From: a virus
Reading direction: 5' to 3' (one strand)
IMG/VR virus record: IMGVR_UViG_3300030107_003563
Coordinates: 1 to 53,900 of that record
Length of the DNA stretch: 53,900 nt
Under the pieces are notes generated by a model. The model saw only the letters and a program-made list of their open reading frames with translations. It was not told where the DNA came from and made no database searches. Numbering within the stretch: position 1 is the first letter of the stretch; the number at the start of each line of letters is the position of its first letter. Positions 29,296-39,164 of the stretch are shown here, piece after piece. The position numbers and the translations under genes are program-made.

Positions 29296-32200
29296 ATGCC
29301 AGAGTTAAATCATAATTTTACACAAGGTCGAATGAATAAAGACCTTGACGAAAGAATGGTACCTAATGGTGAGTATAGAGATGCGATGAATATCGAAATC
29401 TCAACATCAGAAGGTTCAGATGTAGGTGCTGTACAAACTTTAAAAGGTAACACAGCTGTAACAAGTTTATTTGGTGAAAACGCTACTTGTGTTGGTAGTA
29501 TAGTAGATGAAAGTAAAAATAAATTATATTGGTTTATTTCTGCACCAGACAAAAATACAGCTGCTAGTACCACTTATTCTCACGCGGAGCAAGATAGTTC
29601 TGGCACTGTTAGCGTGGTACATGATATATACTCTGATTATATTATGGAGTATGACGAGGTCAACGACGAATTAAGCTATGTTGTGGTTGAGCATTATAAA
29701 ATAGAAACAACAATATCTAATGACGCTCACGGTGATGGTGATCATTTACATGTAACTGATTTAAACAAAGGTAACGATATTAGATACATAGGCATACAAG
29801 TAGGTATGGATGTTTATATAAACAACATGAAAACATCTATTACAAAAATAGAGTATGACGCGGCCCCATGGAACGGTTGGAGAGTGTATACCGAACACGA
29901 TGCTACTGATAATGGTTATGGTGGTTTATCTAGTGTCTCCGCTGGCACAAGCGTAGTTTTTGAATTACCACCTGAAAAAAGAGCTTTAGGTTTTTCTCGT
30001 TTTGCCTCTGTAAGACCAAAAAAATTAATAACAGGAATTAATATTATTGACAATCTTTTGTTTTGGACAGATAATCTTACTGAACCAAAGAAAATTAATA
30101 TTGATAGATGTAAAGTTGGTAGCCAACAACCGGTTTCAAAACAAATAGCTTTATTTACTTTAAGTTATAATATACAACAAAACAATCCCCACACTTGGGG
30201 TACTAATCTATTTCCAACGCTTTTAATCGTAAACGGTGGAATCCCAAGTTTTTCTAACGGTAGATTAGCAAGTATGTCTGTAGAAGACTCAGTACTGTCA
30301 TATCCCTTTTTTACTTATCGAAATGCTACTGTTATCAGGTACTCGCCAACACGGCCTTTAGCGTTAACTATGTCTAATTCAACTCAAGATCCTCAACAAC
30401 CTTTAGACGGTATGGTTATAGTAGAATCTTCAGTTATGCTTCCTGGTGGTAATAATAACGGTAGTAGTGATTTTTTCTACGATCAAAACGGGTCTAGATT
30501 AGCGTATGATGATACAACGCCTTCGCTTACTTTTAATCAAAATATGGATTGGGAAGTTGGTGACATTATTGAGTTTATACCAAATGATGATGAGGCTGGT
30601 TTTAGCAATGAAACTTTAGTTACCGCTAGTGTTGCTTCTATTGTAAATGGAATTACATTTACTTTTAAAATAATATCAATATCTCGTAGTATATCAAAAA
30701 CATTTGTTTCGTTTAAAGCTAAACTTCAACAAGGTGACCCTTTGTTTGAATTTAAATTTCCTAGATTTGCTTATAGATGGAAGTATGAAGATGGTGAATA
30801 TTCTACTTATTCTCCTTTTTCTGAAGTAGCCTTTCTTCCGTCTAATTTTGATTATATGCCTAAAAAGGGTTATAACGTTGGCATGACAAACAACTTAAGG
30901 TACTTAGTACTTTCTGGTTTTAAACCGTACGATACGCCTTTAGATGTTGTTGAAATAGATATTTTATATAAAGAATCTAGCTCACCAAACGTATATACTG
31001 TTGAAACTATAAAATCACCTAGCTATAGAAATGAAACATTAGAAACTTATCAGCACGGAGGTGATATTGGTTGGTTTGGTAAAATAGTAAAAAATAACGT
31101 AGAAGTTGAAGCGCCTAACACATTATCTACAGATACTTATGTAGTATCATCTACTTCTTGGGGTTTTGATGATGAAACTGGGCAGCTGTTAGATGTTTTT
31201 ACCTCTAGTAGTGGTGTAGATTTTATAGCGCTAAATCACTCTATGGAGGAGATAAATATAAAAATAGGTGATGTAATTGTGTTTACAGATGGACAAACAG
31301 GTTTAAATGCAGATGTAAAAATAGCAAATATACATAATAAGTTAGTAGACGGTAAATATTTTACATATATAGCCTTAACTCATAACGGTGTTGCGGTTGA
31401 TGTGTCAAATATGATCACTACAAATTGGTTGTATACTAACGCTACTTTTGTTGATCCAGATGGAACCCTAAATAGTGGTGATGAATACTGGGGTAACGAA
31501 ACAAACACTTTTAACTTTACAAGATCTAAGGCCGTAAAACCAGCTATATACGTTGATGATCCACAGGGTTCATTACAAATCACAACAGATATGATTCATG
31601 CTGCTCTACCGGCAAATCAACTATTACGACCATGGGATAATGTACCTAGAAAAGCATTAGCACAAGAAATAACCGGTAATAGACTAGTATATGGTAATTA
31701 TTTGCAAAACTACAATCTACAAGGTAAAGATAATAAAATTGTAAACTCTAAATTTAAAGTTTCAATTAATAAAAGAAGAAATATTAGAAGCAATGTACAA
31801 TACGACGACAGGACATCGTTGAGACATCCTTTAACAGGTGCTACCGTAGACTGGTGGGATGCGGCAAATAACATACAAGTTATTCCAGCGAATCCGGAAA
31901 GATCGCTGAAATCTTTAAGAGATTACCAAGTGGGCGTTGTGTATTCTGACGAGTTTGGTAGACAAACACCGGTGCAAGCAGATGATTCAGGTGTTATAAG
32001 AATAAAAAAAGCATTAGCCGACGATTATAATGGTTTAACTATTAGATTGGAAAACGGAGAATACCCTGATTGGGCCACTCATTTTAGATATTACATAAAA
32101 GAAAATTCAAACGAGTATTATAATTTAGCAATGGACCGTTTTTATCCTGCTGAAGATGGTAATGCTTGGATTAGTTTTCCTTCTTCTGAAAGAAATAAAG

Positions 32201-35200
32201 TAGACGAAGAAACCTTTTTAATACTTAAAAAACAACATGATGCTGATGTTTTTGTTAAAGATGACGCTAGATACAAGATACTAGCTATAGAAAATGAAGC
32301 TCCTGACTATGTAAAATTAAAGTTTGATACGTTTGGTGTTAAGAATCTAACCTTTCATACTAGTGGTGAGCCAAAAGAATTTCAGCAACATGTAACAGTT
32401 CCATCTGGTCACTTTGCTTCTGGAGCGCCTTTTGCAAAAACTTTAACAGAAAACAACTTAGTAATAAGAATAGGTGATACAACAAATTTATCCAAATGGT
32501 ATAACGTATCCAGTATAATTGACGATACATCTGGGTATAAAAAAATTATACTAAGAAGTCCTTTTAAAAGTGATATAACTTTTACCACTGATGATGGTCT
32601 TCCTACAGGTGATATGAATCCTAATTTAAAAATAGAAATAGCGAAAAAAGAGATGAAAAACCTACCTGAATTTGCTGGTAGATTTTTTGTCAAAATACAA
32701 AAAGACGGCTTGTTTGAAAAACATATATCATCTAGGGCTCCTGAGAAAAGATATATAACTACAGATATGTTAAAGTTGAAAAATATGAAATCCACGTATG
32801 ATGTAGGCGAAGATCAATTAACTAGAGATTTTTGGAGAGAATCAGACTCAGGACTCGGCCTTCAGAAACAGTTTTTTATAGACTGGATAGCTGCTGAAGG
32901 ATGCCACGTGAAAAGCGGGGCACCAAATGGTTTTGAAAATGGAAAAGGTAAACAAAATATTACATATAATAACAAACCAGCTTCAACTTTAGATATAGCC
33001 TACCACTGGTTTAATAGCGACATGGGTAAAGATGTACCTTGGAATTTACCTAGTAGTAGTGACTCTGGCGTAAAAGAATATGATAAAAAAATAGACCGTA
33101 TATTAAGAACAGCTGGAACATTATTTAGATGGAGAGGAGATACTACGACTTATAGAATAGAAGCAACAAGAGGTGGTCATGCTGTTGAAAACTATGTTGC
33201 AAAAAGTGGTTCCATGTACTATGAAGATGCTTCAAATCATAGATACAAATGGAGAGTTACAGTAACACCTAGAATAGGTAGCACGGATAAAGACGCTTTG
33301 GGCGTAGATGGTACTGGTTATAATCCTTTTAGTAATAATGCGGAAGGAACAACTGGAGGTAATCTTAATGATGTAACTTATAATAGTAGTTGGCATAATT
33401 ATGACGGTGACAACACTGGATCAAGACATAGGTCAATCGAATTTTTAGATGAGTTTACTTCAGATGGTACATATACTAGTGATAATCCGGCTATATGGGA
33501 AACAGAACCCAAAGAAGACATAGATTTAGATATTTACAATGAAGCTAGTAGATCATATCCTATTGACTTAGAGTTTAATGTTTATAAGAATAGATTTGAT
33601 AACGTAGCCTTCTTTAATAGATATAACCCAATTAAATATTACAACTGTTTTTCTTTTGGAAATGGCGTAGAATCAAACAGAATAAGAGATGATTTTAACG
33701 CTGTTACTATTGATAAGGGCCCTAAAGCTTCTACTGTTTTAGCAGAACAATACAAAGAGGAACGTAGAAAATCAGGTTTAATACACTCTGGCATATATAA
33801 TTCAACTAGCGGTATTAATAGGTTAAATCAGTTTATACAAGCAGAACCAATAACTAAAGATTTAAACCCAACTTATGGTAGTATACAGAAACTTTGGTCA
33901 AAAGATACAAATTTAACAGCTTTTTGTGAGGATAGAGTTTTAAAAGTAGCAGCTAATAAAGATATATTATATAATGCTGACGGTAACCCACAGGTTATAG
34001 CATCAAGCAAAGTTTTAGGTAACGCACAACCCGCTGGTGGTGATTTTGGTATATCTACAGATCCAGAATCATTTGCTTCGGATCAATATAGAGCATATTT
34101 TACTGATAGATCTAGAGGCGCGGTTATGAGAATGTCTCAAAACGGTTTGTCACCTATATCAGAATCTGGTATGAAGACTTGGTTTAAAGACGTTTTAAAA
34201 ACAAATGATACCACTTTAATTGGTAGTTATGATGACAGAAAAGGTCTTTATAATTTAACATTAGAGCAAAATGCTAGTGGTTTGGAATCATCACTTTCAA
34301 TAAACACGCCTTTAGGTACTGTTGGTTATGAGTATGGTATAACGGGTAACCAAGGTTTAGGGTTAACGCCTGGCACGGTTCAAGCTTATGATTGGGTTGC
34401 ATTTAATTCCGCTGGTACTATAGAATATGATGCTGCAGATATTACCCACATAGAAGTATCTACACATGACTATAATCAAACAGATGTTTCAACATGGTTA
34501 GAGGCGCTAAGAACAAGCGTAAACGCTGGTAACAGTCACAACTTATCTATAGCGCCAAACAACTTTGGTGGTGGTGGTATATCACCTGGCTCTGAAGCTG
34601 TATATACAGTAACCGCCGTTAATGCAGCTGCAACAAGTACAAATGGTGGTAGTTATTATAGAATAACATTAAACTGGGATTTCGGTGTATTTAATCTACA
34701 TGCACACGCTGCTAAAATAAGCTATTACGATAAGCCATCTGCTTCTGATGGTGATTCTGCCTCAACAATAATTCCATACACTATAAGTTTTTCTGAACAA
34801 TCTAAAGGTTGGACTAGTTTTAAATCTTGGATTCAAGAAACTGGTATTAGTTTAAATGATAAGTACTTTACATTTAAAGGAGGTGAATTATATGAACACC
34901 ACACTAACGAAACTAGAAACACTTTTTACGGATTAAATTCTGTTGATTCTACTTTATGTTTATTATTTAACGAAATGCCAAGCAGTGTTAAAAACTTTTC
35001 ATCTTTAAGTTACGAAGGAAGTCAATCTAGAATAATAGAAAACACTACAGATGGAGAATACTATAACAATACTAGTGTTGATGGTTGGTGGGCAGAATCT
35101 ATAGAAACAGATCTAGAAAAAGGATTTATTCCAGAGTTTAGAGACAAAGAAGGTAAATGGTTTAATTTTATAAAAGGTAACGAAGAAAATACTTTAGCTA

Positions 35201-35322
35201 ACCTTAATGTAAAGCAATTTTCAGTACAAGGCATTGGAACACCTACAACTGTAGCTACAACAATAGTAACACCACTACCTCAATACAAACTTACAATTCA
35301 CGATACAGGTGATCAAGATTAA
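29296..35322 (+). CDS. Giant tail nozzle/stabilisation-type protein, 2008 aa
   Basis: A 2008-residue protein. The start motif FTQGRMNKDLDERMVPNGEY followed by RDAMNIEISTSEGSDVGAVQ is a hallmark I associate with large tail stabilisation or nozzle proteins of crAss-like and marine podoviruses. The rest is beta-rich with many Gly, Asn and Thr. The C-terminal ~150 residues (from about 1850) form a separate module (KYFTFKGGELYEHHTNETRN). No signal peptide is present. It probably forms the main body of the short tail; domain limits cannot be set by eye. Confidence 0.75.
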   Translation: MPELNHNFTQGRMNKDLDERMVPNGEYRDAMNIEISTSEGSDVGAVQTLKGNTAVTSLFGENATCVGSIVDESKNKLYWFISAPDKNTAASTTYSHAEQDSSGTVSVVHDIYSDYIMEYDEVNDELSYVVVEHYKIETTISNDAHGDGDHLHVTDLNKGNDIRYIGIQVGMDVYINNMKTSITKIEYDAAPWNGWRVYTEHDATDNGYGGLSSVSAGTSVVFELPPEKRALGFSRFASVRPKKLITGINIIDNLLFWTDNLTEPKKINIDRCKVGSQQPVSKQIALFTLSYNIQQNNPHTWGTNLFPTLLIVNGGIPSFSNGRLASMSVEDSVLSYPFFTYRNATVIRYSPTRPLALTMSNSTQDPQQPLDGMVIVESSVMLPGGNNNGSSDFFYDQNGSRLAYDDTTPSLTFNQNMDWEVGDIIEFIPNDDEAGFSNETLVTASVASIVNGITFTFKIISISRSISKTFVSFKAKLQQGDPLFEFKFPRFAYRWKYEDGEYSTYSPFSEVAFLPSNFDYMPKKGYNVGMTNNLRYLVLSGFKPYDTPLDVVEIDILYKESSSPNVYTVETIKSPSYRNETLETYQHGGDIGWFGKIVKNNVEVEAPNTLSTDTYVVSSTSWGFDDETGQLLDVFTSSSGVDFIALNHSMEEINIKIGDVIVFTDGQTGLNADVKIANIHNKLVDGKYFTYIALTHNGVAVDVSNMITTNWLYTNATFVDPDGTLNSGDEYWGNETNTFNFTRSKAVKPAIYVDDPQGSLQITTDMIHAALPANQLLRPWDNVPRKALAQEITGNRLVYGNYLQNYNLQGKDNKIVNSKFKVSINKRRNIRSNVQYDDRTSLRHPLTGATVDWWDAANNIQVIPANPERSLKSLRDYQVGVVYSDEFGRQTPVQADDSGVIRIKKALADDYNGLTIRLENGEYPDWATHFRYYIKENSNEYYNLAMDRFYPAEDGNAWISFPSSERNKVDEETFLILKKQHDADVFVKDDARYKILAIENEAPDYVKLKFDTFGVKNLTFHTSGEPKEFQQHVTVPSGHFASGAPFAKTLTENNLVIRIGDTTNLSKWYNVSSIIDDTSGYKKIILRSPFKSDITFTTDDGLPTGDMNPNLKIEIAKKEMKNLPEFAGRFFVKIQKDGLFEKHISSRAPEKRYITTDMLKLKNMKSTYDVGEDQLTRDFWRESDSGLGLQKQFFIDWIAAEGCHVKSGAPNGFENGKGKQNITYNNKPASTLDIAYHWFNSDMGKDVPWNLPSSSDSGVKEYDKKIDRILRTAGTLFRWRGDTTTYRIEATRGGHAVENYVAKSGSMYYEDASNHRYKWRVTVTPRIGSTDKDALGVDGTGYNPFSNNAEGTTGGNLNDVTYNSSWHNYDGDNTGSRHRSIEFLDEFTSDGTYTSDNPAIWETEPKEDIDLDIYNEASRSYPIDLEFNVYKNRFDNVAFFNRYNPIKYYNCFSFGNGVESNRIRDDFNAVTIDKGPKASTVLAEQYKEERRKSGLIHSGIYNSTSGINRLNQFIQAEPITKDLNPTYGSIQKLWSKDTNLTAFCEDRVLKVAANKDILYNADGNPQVIASSKVLGNAQPAGGDFGISTDPESFASDQYRAYFTDRSRGAVMRMSQNGLSPISESGMKTWFKDVLKTNDTTLIGSYDDRKGLYNLTLEQNASGLESSLSINTPLGTVGYEYGITGNQGLGLTPGTVQAYDWVAFNSAGTIEYDAADITHIEVSTHDYNQTDVSTWLEALRTSVNAGNSHNLSIAPNNFGGGGISPGSEAVYTVTAVNAAATSTNGGSYYRITLNWDFGVFNLHAHAAKISYYDKPSASDGDSASTIIPYTISFSEQSKGWTSFKSWIQETGISLNDKYFTFKGGELYEHHTNETRNTFYGLNSVDSTLCLLFNEMPSSVKNFSSLSYEGSQSRIIENTTDGEYYNNTSVDGWWAESIETDLEKGFIPEFRDKEGKWFNFIKGNEENTLANLNVKQFSVQGIGTPTTVATTIVTPLPQYKLTIHDTGDQD

Positions 35323-35327
35323 TAAAT

Positions 35328-37640
35328 ATGGCAAATAACTATAACGTATCAAATGTTACAACTATGGAGGCCGCTGGAGAGTCAGTGGCAGGTGGTGGTA
35401 TTGCCCCTTCAACAGTACTAACTATAACGCCACATGCTGGCTATGTTATACAAGCAAGCGATTTTAGTATAGGTAATACTCTTCCTTCTGAGGTTACTTC
35501 TGTATCTTTTTCAGATACAACCACAGCCTTAGATGTTAACAATGAAGTTTTAGCAACGGTTAATTTAGCTACTTGGTTTACTATGCCGGCCAGCGGTAAC
35601 CTTGCAATTGGCGTGGATATAGATGGGGCCACACACACCGTAGTGCCTAGATTAAGTTTTTTTAATACTGTAGCTACTAACGTTACTAATGTTACAGCTT
35701 CTTTTGACTTGGTATCAATAACATCACCTGCGCAGAAGTCGATTAGTACATCTACTACAGACGGTATAGCACTAAGTACTTGTTATATAGATTTAGCAGC
35801 TAATCAACAAGTAGGCGTAGCAGCTTTAACAATAACAGCAGATAGTGGTTATCATTTAACTAGTATGCCTTCTTTTAGATTGGTGTCTAGTGATTATGAA
35901 AAATGGGTTATTTTAGAATCGCCTACATATAATAGTGACGGGCAAATTGATTCGGTGCTTTACAATATATCATATATAATGGGTGATTCTGACGTACCAG
36001 CTAGTCTTGGAGAGCATATTATATGGACTGTTCCAACCGCGGAGGCAGACATAGCTGTTACCTTACCAAAAATAGTTTCACTTGCTTATTATGATGGTTA
36101 TCCACATCAATCAATAATACCAGTTAATGCAAATAGTAACGACTTAATATTAAATGTACATGGTAATACAGACGCTAGTTATACCGTAAAAATAGTTGAT
36201 TCTAATGGGTTGTCTTATGATTTTAGTACTAATACTTTTACTAGACCAGCAACTGTTTCTGAAACTCAATATGTATATTCTCCATCTACTCAATTAGCAA
36301 TGGGTAGACATCCAAATAAAAATACCCACACTATAACAATACCTACTTATTCTAAAGAAATAAGATTTTCACGAACTTTTACAACTACAATAACACCTAT
36401 TGGAGATACGCGTACTGCTCAATCAGGAATGGAGACTGATGCTTCAGAGCCACTATCAATAATACTTTATCAATTAGGTCAAGTAGATTTTACGCTTCAA
36501 GCCGCAACAGCTACACATGGTGAGACTATTAGTACTTTAATTATAAAAAGTATAACTAATGGTTTCCCAATGCAAAAATTGTCTACTTTTAATCCAGCAA
36601 CAGCTCCTGGTTCTATTACTGGTTATAATGGTTATTTCACAACATCACAAGCCTTAGGATATACTATAACAAATGCTACAGAGGGAGCGGTAAGTGTAAG
36701 TGGTAGTCCTGCTACAATACAAATGGCCACAGCTCACGCTACTTTAAAGCTTCAAGAGGGTGATACTGTTACAGGTACTAATATAGCTGCTAACTCCACT
36801 ATAGCTTCCTTAGGTACAGGTGGGGGAGACGCACTTAAACAGTTTACACTGAACCAAGATGTTAGTGGTACTGTCGCTGATGAAACAACTCTAACGTTTA
36901 CTAGAACCGTTGGTATATCTAGACAACCAGTTGAAACAGATATAATAACATCTTCACCTATTACTTTAGCTGGAGGATTAAGTTCTAGCCAATCTTATCT
37001 TTGTAAAAATGATGTTAGTAACTCAGCAACTATACACTTAAAAAGCGATGATAACTCTCAAGTTGTATCTGGCTTAGTAGCTGGAATGTTAGTTAGTGGC
37101 GATGAAATAGTTGGTTTTCCAACCATACTATTTGTTAATGGTGATACTATAGCTATATCTAGCAGCCAAACAATAACCGCTGGACAAGCTTTAAAATTTA
37201 CCGTAGCAGGAACATCAACCCATATAACAGAGTTAAATGTTACAGGCGCTGGAACTGCTAATTGTAAATTAAACGTTTCTGGATATGTAGAAAGACTCGG
37301 TATTAATGATGTTGTAGCTAATTTAACTTTGGAAAACTTTGTTACAACATATGCAACACCAACAATAGTGGCTACAACGGCTAATTGTCCAGTGGGTGGT
37401 TCTGTTGTTATAGAGCCTTTGTCAGGTTGCACCGGGCATACTGGGACGTTAAATATAGCCACGGTACCTAGTAAGGGTGCAGGTGGAGCCGTTATAACTG
37501 AAGACGGCCAGTCTATACTTTATAGTTCCTCTGTTGGAGCTGGAGTAGAAATTGGAACAACAGATACTATAACATATACTATAAACGATGGGGTTAGTGC
37601 GAATACAAGCCCTGCAAATATAGTAGTAACTTTAACATAA
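35328..37640 (+). CDS. Tail protein with Ig-like domains, 770 aa
   Basis: A 770-residue, Thr/Ser/Val-rich beta protein with repeated units of the type TVLTITPHAGYVIQASDFSI and ALTITADSGYHLTSMPSFRL (two related repeats in the first 200 residues), and a C-terminal Ig/cadherin-like region (TDTITYTINDGVSANTSPAN, close to the VTYTPNxxFxGxDxFTYTxxDG pattern). It likely decorates or extends the tail for adsorption. It follows the giant tail gene by five bases. Confidence 0.7.
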   Translation: MANNYNVSNVTTMEAAGESVAGGGIAPSTVLTITPHAGYVIQASDFSIGNTLPSEVTSVSFSDTTTALDVNNEVLATVNLATWFTMPASGNLAIGVDIDGATHTVVPRLSFFNTVATNVTNVTASFDLVSITSPAQKSISTSTTDGIALSTCYIDLAANQQVGVAALTITADSGYHLTSMPSFRLVSSDYEKWVILESPTYNSDGQIDSVLYNISYIMGDSDVPASLGEHIIWTVPTAEADIAVTLPKIVSLAYYDGYPHQSIIPVNANSNDLILNVHGNTDASYTVKIVDSNGLSYDFSTNTFTRPATVSETQYVYSPSTQLAMGRHPNKNTHTITIPTYSKEIRFSRTFTTTITPIGDTRTAQSGMETDASEPLSIILYQLGQVDFTLQAATATHGETISTLIIKSITNGFPMQKLSTFNPATAPGSITGYNGYFTTSQALGYTITNATEGAVSVSGSPATIQMATAHATLKLQEGDTVTGTNIAANSTIASLGTGGGDALKQFTLNQDVSGTVADETTLTFTRTVGISRQPVETDIITSSPITLAGGLSSSQSYLCKNDVSNSATIHLKSDDNSQVVSGLVAGMLVSGDEIVGFPTILFVNGDTIAISSSQTITAGQALKFTVAGTSTHITELNVTGAGTANCKLNVSGYVERLGINDVVANLTLENFVTTYATPTIVATTANCPVGGSVVIEPLSGCTGHTGTLNIATVPSKGAGGAVITEDGQSILYSSSVGAGVEIGTTDTITYTINDGVSANTSPANIVVTLT

Positions 37641-37644
37641 TAAA

Positions 37645-38001
37645 ATGCCTACATTAACACTAACTTTTCCACAAAAAATACAAACTTCAACACAGGTTGG
37701 AGATATGGTTTTATATTGCAACCCAAGTACTACAGCTGGTTTTTCTACAGCAGCGCAATCAGATGTTGTTTTTTTAGGTGCTTGTTTAACTATAGCTGCT
37801 GATAGATTGTCTATGACCGTAGATTATGATGCTAGTACAGTTATACCTACATCTAGTAGCTTTATACTTTTTAGCAAAGATAAGTATTGTAATCCAAGTG
37901 GTTTACTAGGTTACTATGCTAAAGTATGTTTTAGAAATAATTCCACTACTAAAGCTGAACTTTTTGGAATAAATGCTGATATGTTTGAAAGTAGTAAATA
38001 A
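37645..38001 (+). CDS. Small tail-associated protein, 118 aa
   Basis: A 118-residue beta-rich protein beginning MPTLTLTFPQKIQTSTQVGD, with a cysteine-containing YCNPSGLLGYYAKVCFRNNS stretch. It starts four bases after the Ig-like gene and looks co-transcribed with it. The family is unknown; a tail or decoration role is assumed. Confidence 0.65.
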   Translation: MPTLTLTFPQKIQTSTQVGDMVLYCNPSTTAGFSTAAQSDVVFLGACLTIAADRLSMTVDYDASTVIPTSSSFILFSKDKYCNPSGLLGYYAKVCFRNNSTTKAELFGINADMFESSK

Positions 38002-38013
38002 TTAGCAAAAAGT

Positions 38014-38024
38014 GTGACTATAGA
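38014..38024 (+). promoter_or_regulatory. Candidate late promoter element, copy 2
   Basis: GTGACTATAGA in the gap between the 118-residue gene and the cupin gene, 18 bases before the ATG. The flanks (AGTAAATAATTA upstream) are shared with the copy at 53006. It recalls the core of single-subunit phage polymerase promoters (SP6: GTGACACTATAGA) with two bases missing. Confidence 0.45.
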
Positions 38025-38041
38025 CATATAAATCAAATTAA

Positions 38042-38521
38042 ATGCCTAATAATCAAATAAAGAAAAAAGATTTACTCGTAACAGAGCGAGACAAAGTGTT
38101 GGATATAGAAAAAGCTTTGATTGAAAACGCTGACGGAGAAAATATTGTAACAACACATGATACCGATGCTTTTCCTTTAAAGCATATTTTTGCAGATGGA
38201 GTGTATGTAAGACAAATGTACATGGCAAAAGGAACCGTTGTTATAGGTGCTATACAAAATCATTTACATGTATGGTATTTGTTAACTGGAAACATAGTCG
38301 CCGCCACTGAAGATGGTATTGTTGATTACAAAGCACCTTGTTATGTAGTAGCTCAACCGGGGACAAAAAGAGTTATACATGCTGTTGAAGATTCTATATT
38401 TATAAATATACATAAGAACCCTACGAATACACAAGATTTAGATGAACTAGAAAAACAAATAGTTTCTAGTAGTTATGAAGAATATGAAAAATACGTTAAT
38501 AATAAAAATAATATAATATGA
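38042..38521 (+). CDS. Cupin-fold virion protein, 159 aa
   Basis: A 159-residue protein with a cupin core: GTVVIGAIQNHLHVWYLLTG gives the metal-binding HxH strand, and YKAPCYVVAQPGTKRVIHAV the second conserved strand pair. Phage cupin proteins of this type are common among structural proteins in marine phages. Metal or sugar binding is possible. The stop overlaps the next ATG by four bases. Confidence 0.75.
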   Translation: MPNNQIKKKDLLVTERDKVLDIEKALIENADGENIVTTHDTDAFPLKHIFADGVYVRQMYMAKGTVVIGAIQNHLHVWYLLTGNIVAATEDGIVDYKAPCYVVAQPGTKRVIHAVEDSIFINIHKNPTNTQDLDELEKQIVSSSYEEYEKYVNNKNNII

Positions 38522-39153
38522 GCTGGATAATGGTTGGTGTTGCTGTTGTTGGTGGTGTATCTAAAATGATAAGCGCCAAAAAAGATCGTGACGCCAGAAA
38601 AGCAGAGCAAGAAAGAGCTAATAGAGAAATTGCTAAACGTAGACAAAGATTAGAAAGTCTAGACCTTACTAATCCATATGCTAATCTACAAAACACATAT
38701 GAAGATTTAACAATAAATCAACAGCAAGTTGACTTTCAAAGAAATCAAATGGCTATTCAACAAGCCAACGCTATGCAAAACTTACAAGCCGCGGCCGGTG
38801 GTAGTGGTGTAGCTGGTTTAGCACAGCAAATAATGAACCAAGGACAACAAATGTCAGGTCAAATAGCTGGAAGTATAGGTCAACAAGAAAGAGCTAATCA
38901 AATGGCTAGAGCACAACAAGAAGCAAGTATACAAAGCCAAAAAGCTCAAGGTGATCAATGGGTTTATAACAAGCAAGAGGCAAGAGAATCAGACTTTTTA
39001 TCTGCTGCTAGGGGTGAAAAAGCAGCCGCAGATAGAGCTAGAAGCGAAGCGGCAACGTTATCTTGGCAGGGTGCTAGCGAAATAGCGGGTGGCGTAGCAC
39101 AGGGAACTCAATACGGTGTGGATAACTACGGTTGGTTTGGTGGTGGAAAATAA
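38518..39153 (+). CDS. Internal virion protein-like, Gln/Ala-rich, 211 aa
   Basis: A 211-residue protein: a hydrophobic N-terminus (SWIMVGVAVVGGVSKMISAK), then a Gln/Ala-rich helical body (QQANAMQNLQAAAGGSGVAG; IMNQGQQMSGQIAGSIGQQE) and a Gly-rich end. This fits the T7 gp14-type ejection protein, which enters the outer membrane of the cell. The assignment rests on composition and on position before the two very large proteins. Confidence 0.65.
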   Translation: MSWIMVGVAVVGGVSKMISAKKDRDARKAEQERANREIAKRRQRLESLDLTNPYANLQNTYEDLTINQQQVDFQRNQMAIQQANAMQNLQAAAGGSGVAGLAQQIMNQGQQMSGQIAGSIGQQERANQMARAQQEASIQSQKAQGDQWVYNKQEARESDFLSAARGEKAAADRARSEAATLSWQGASEIAGGVAQGTQYGVDNYGWFGGGK

Positions 39154-39164
39154 CAATATAGAAT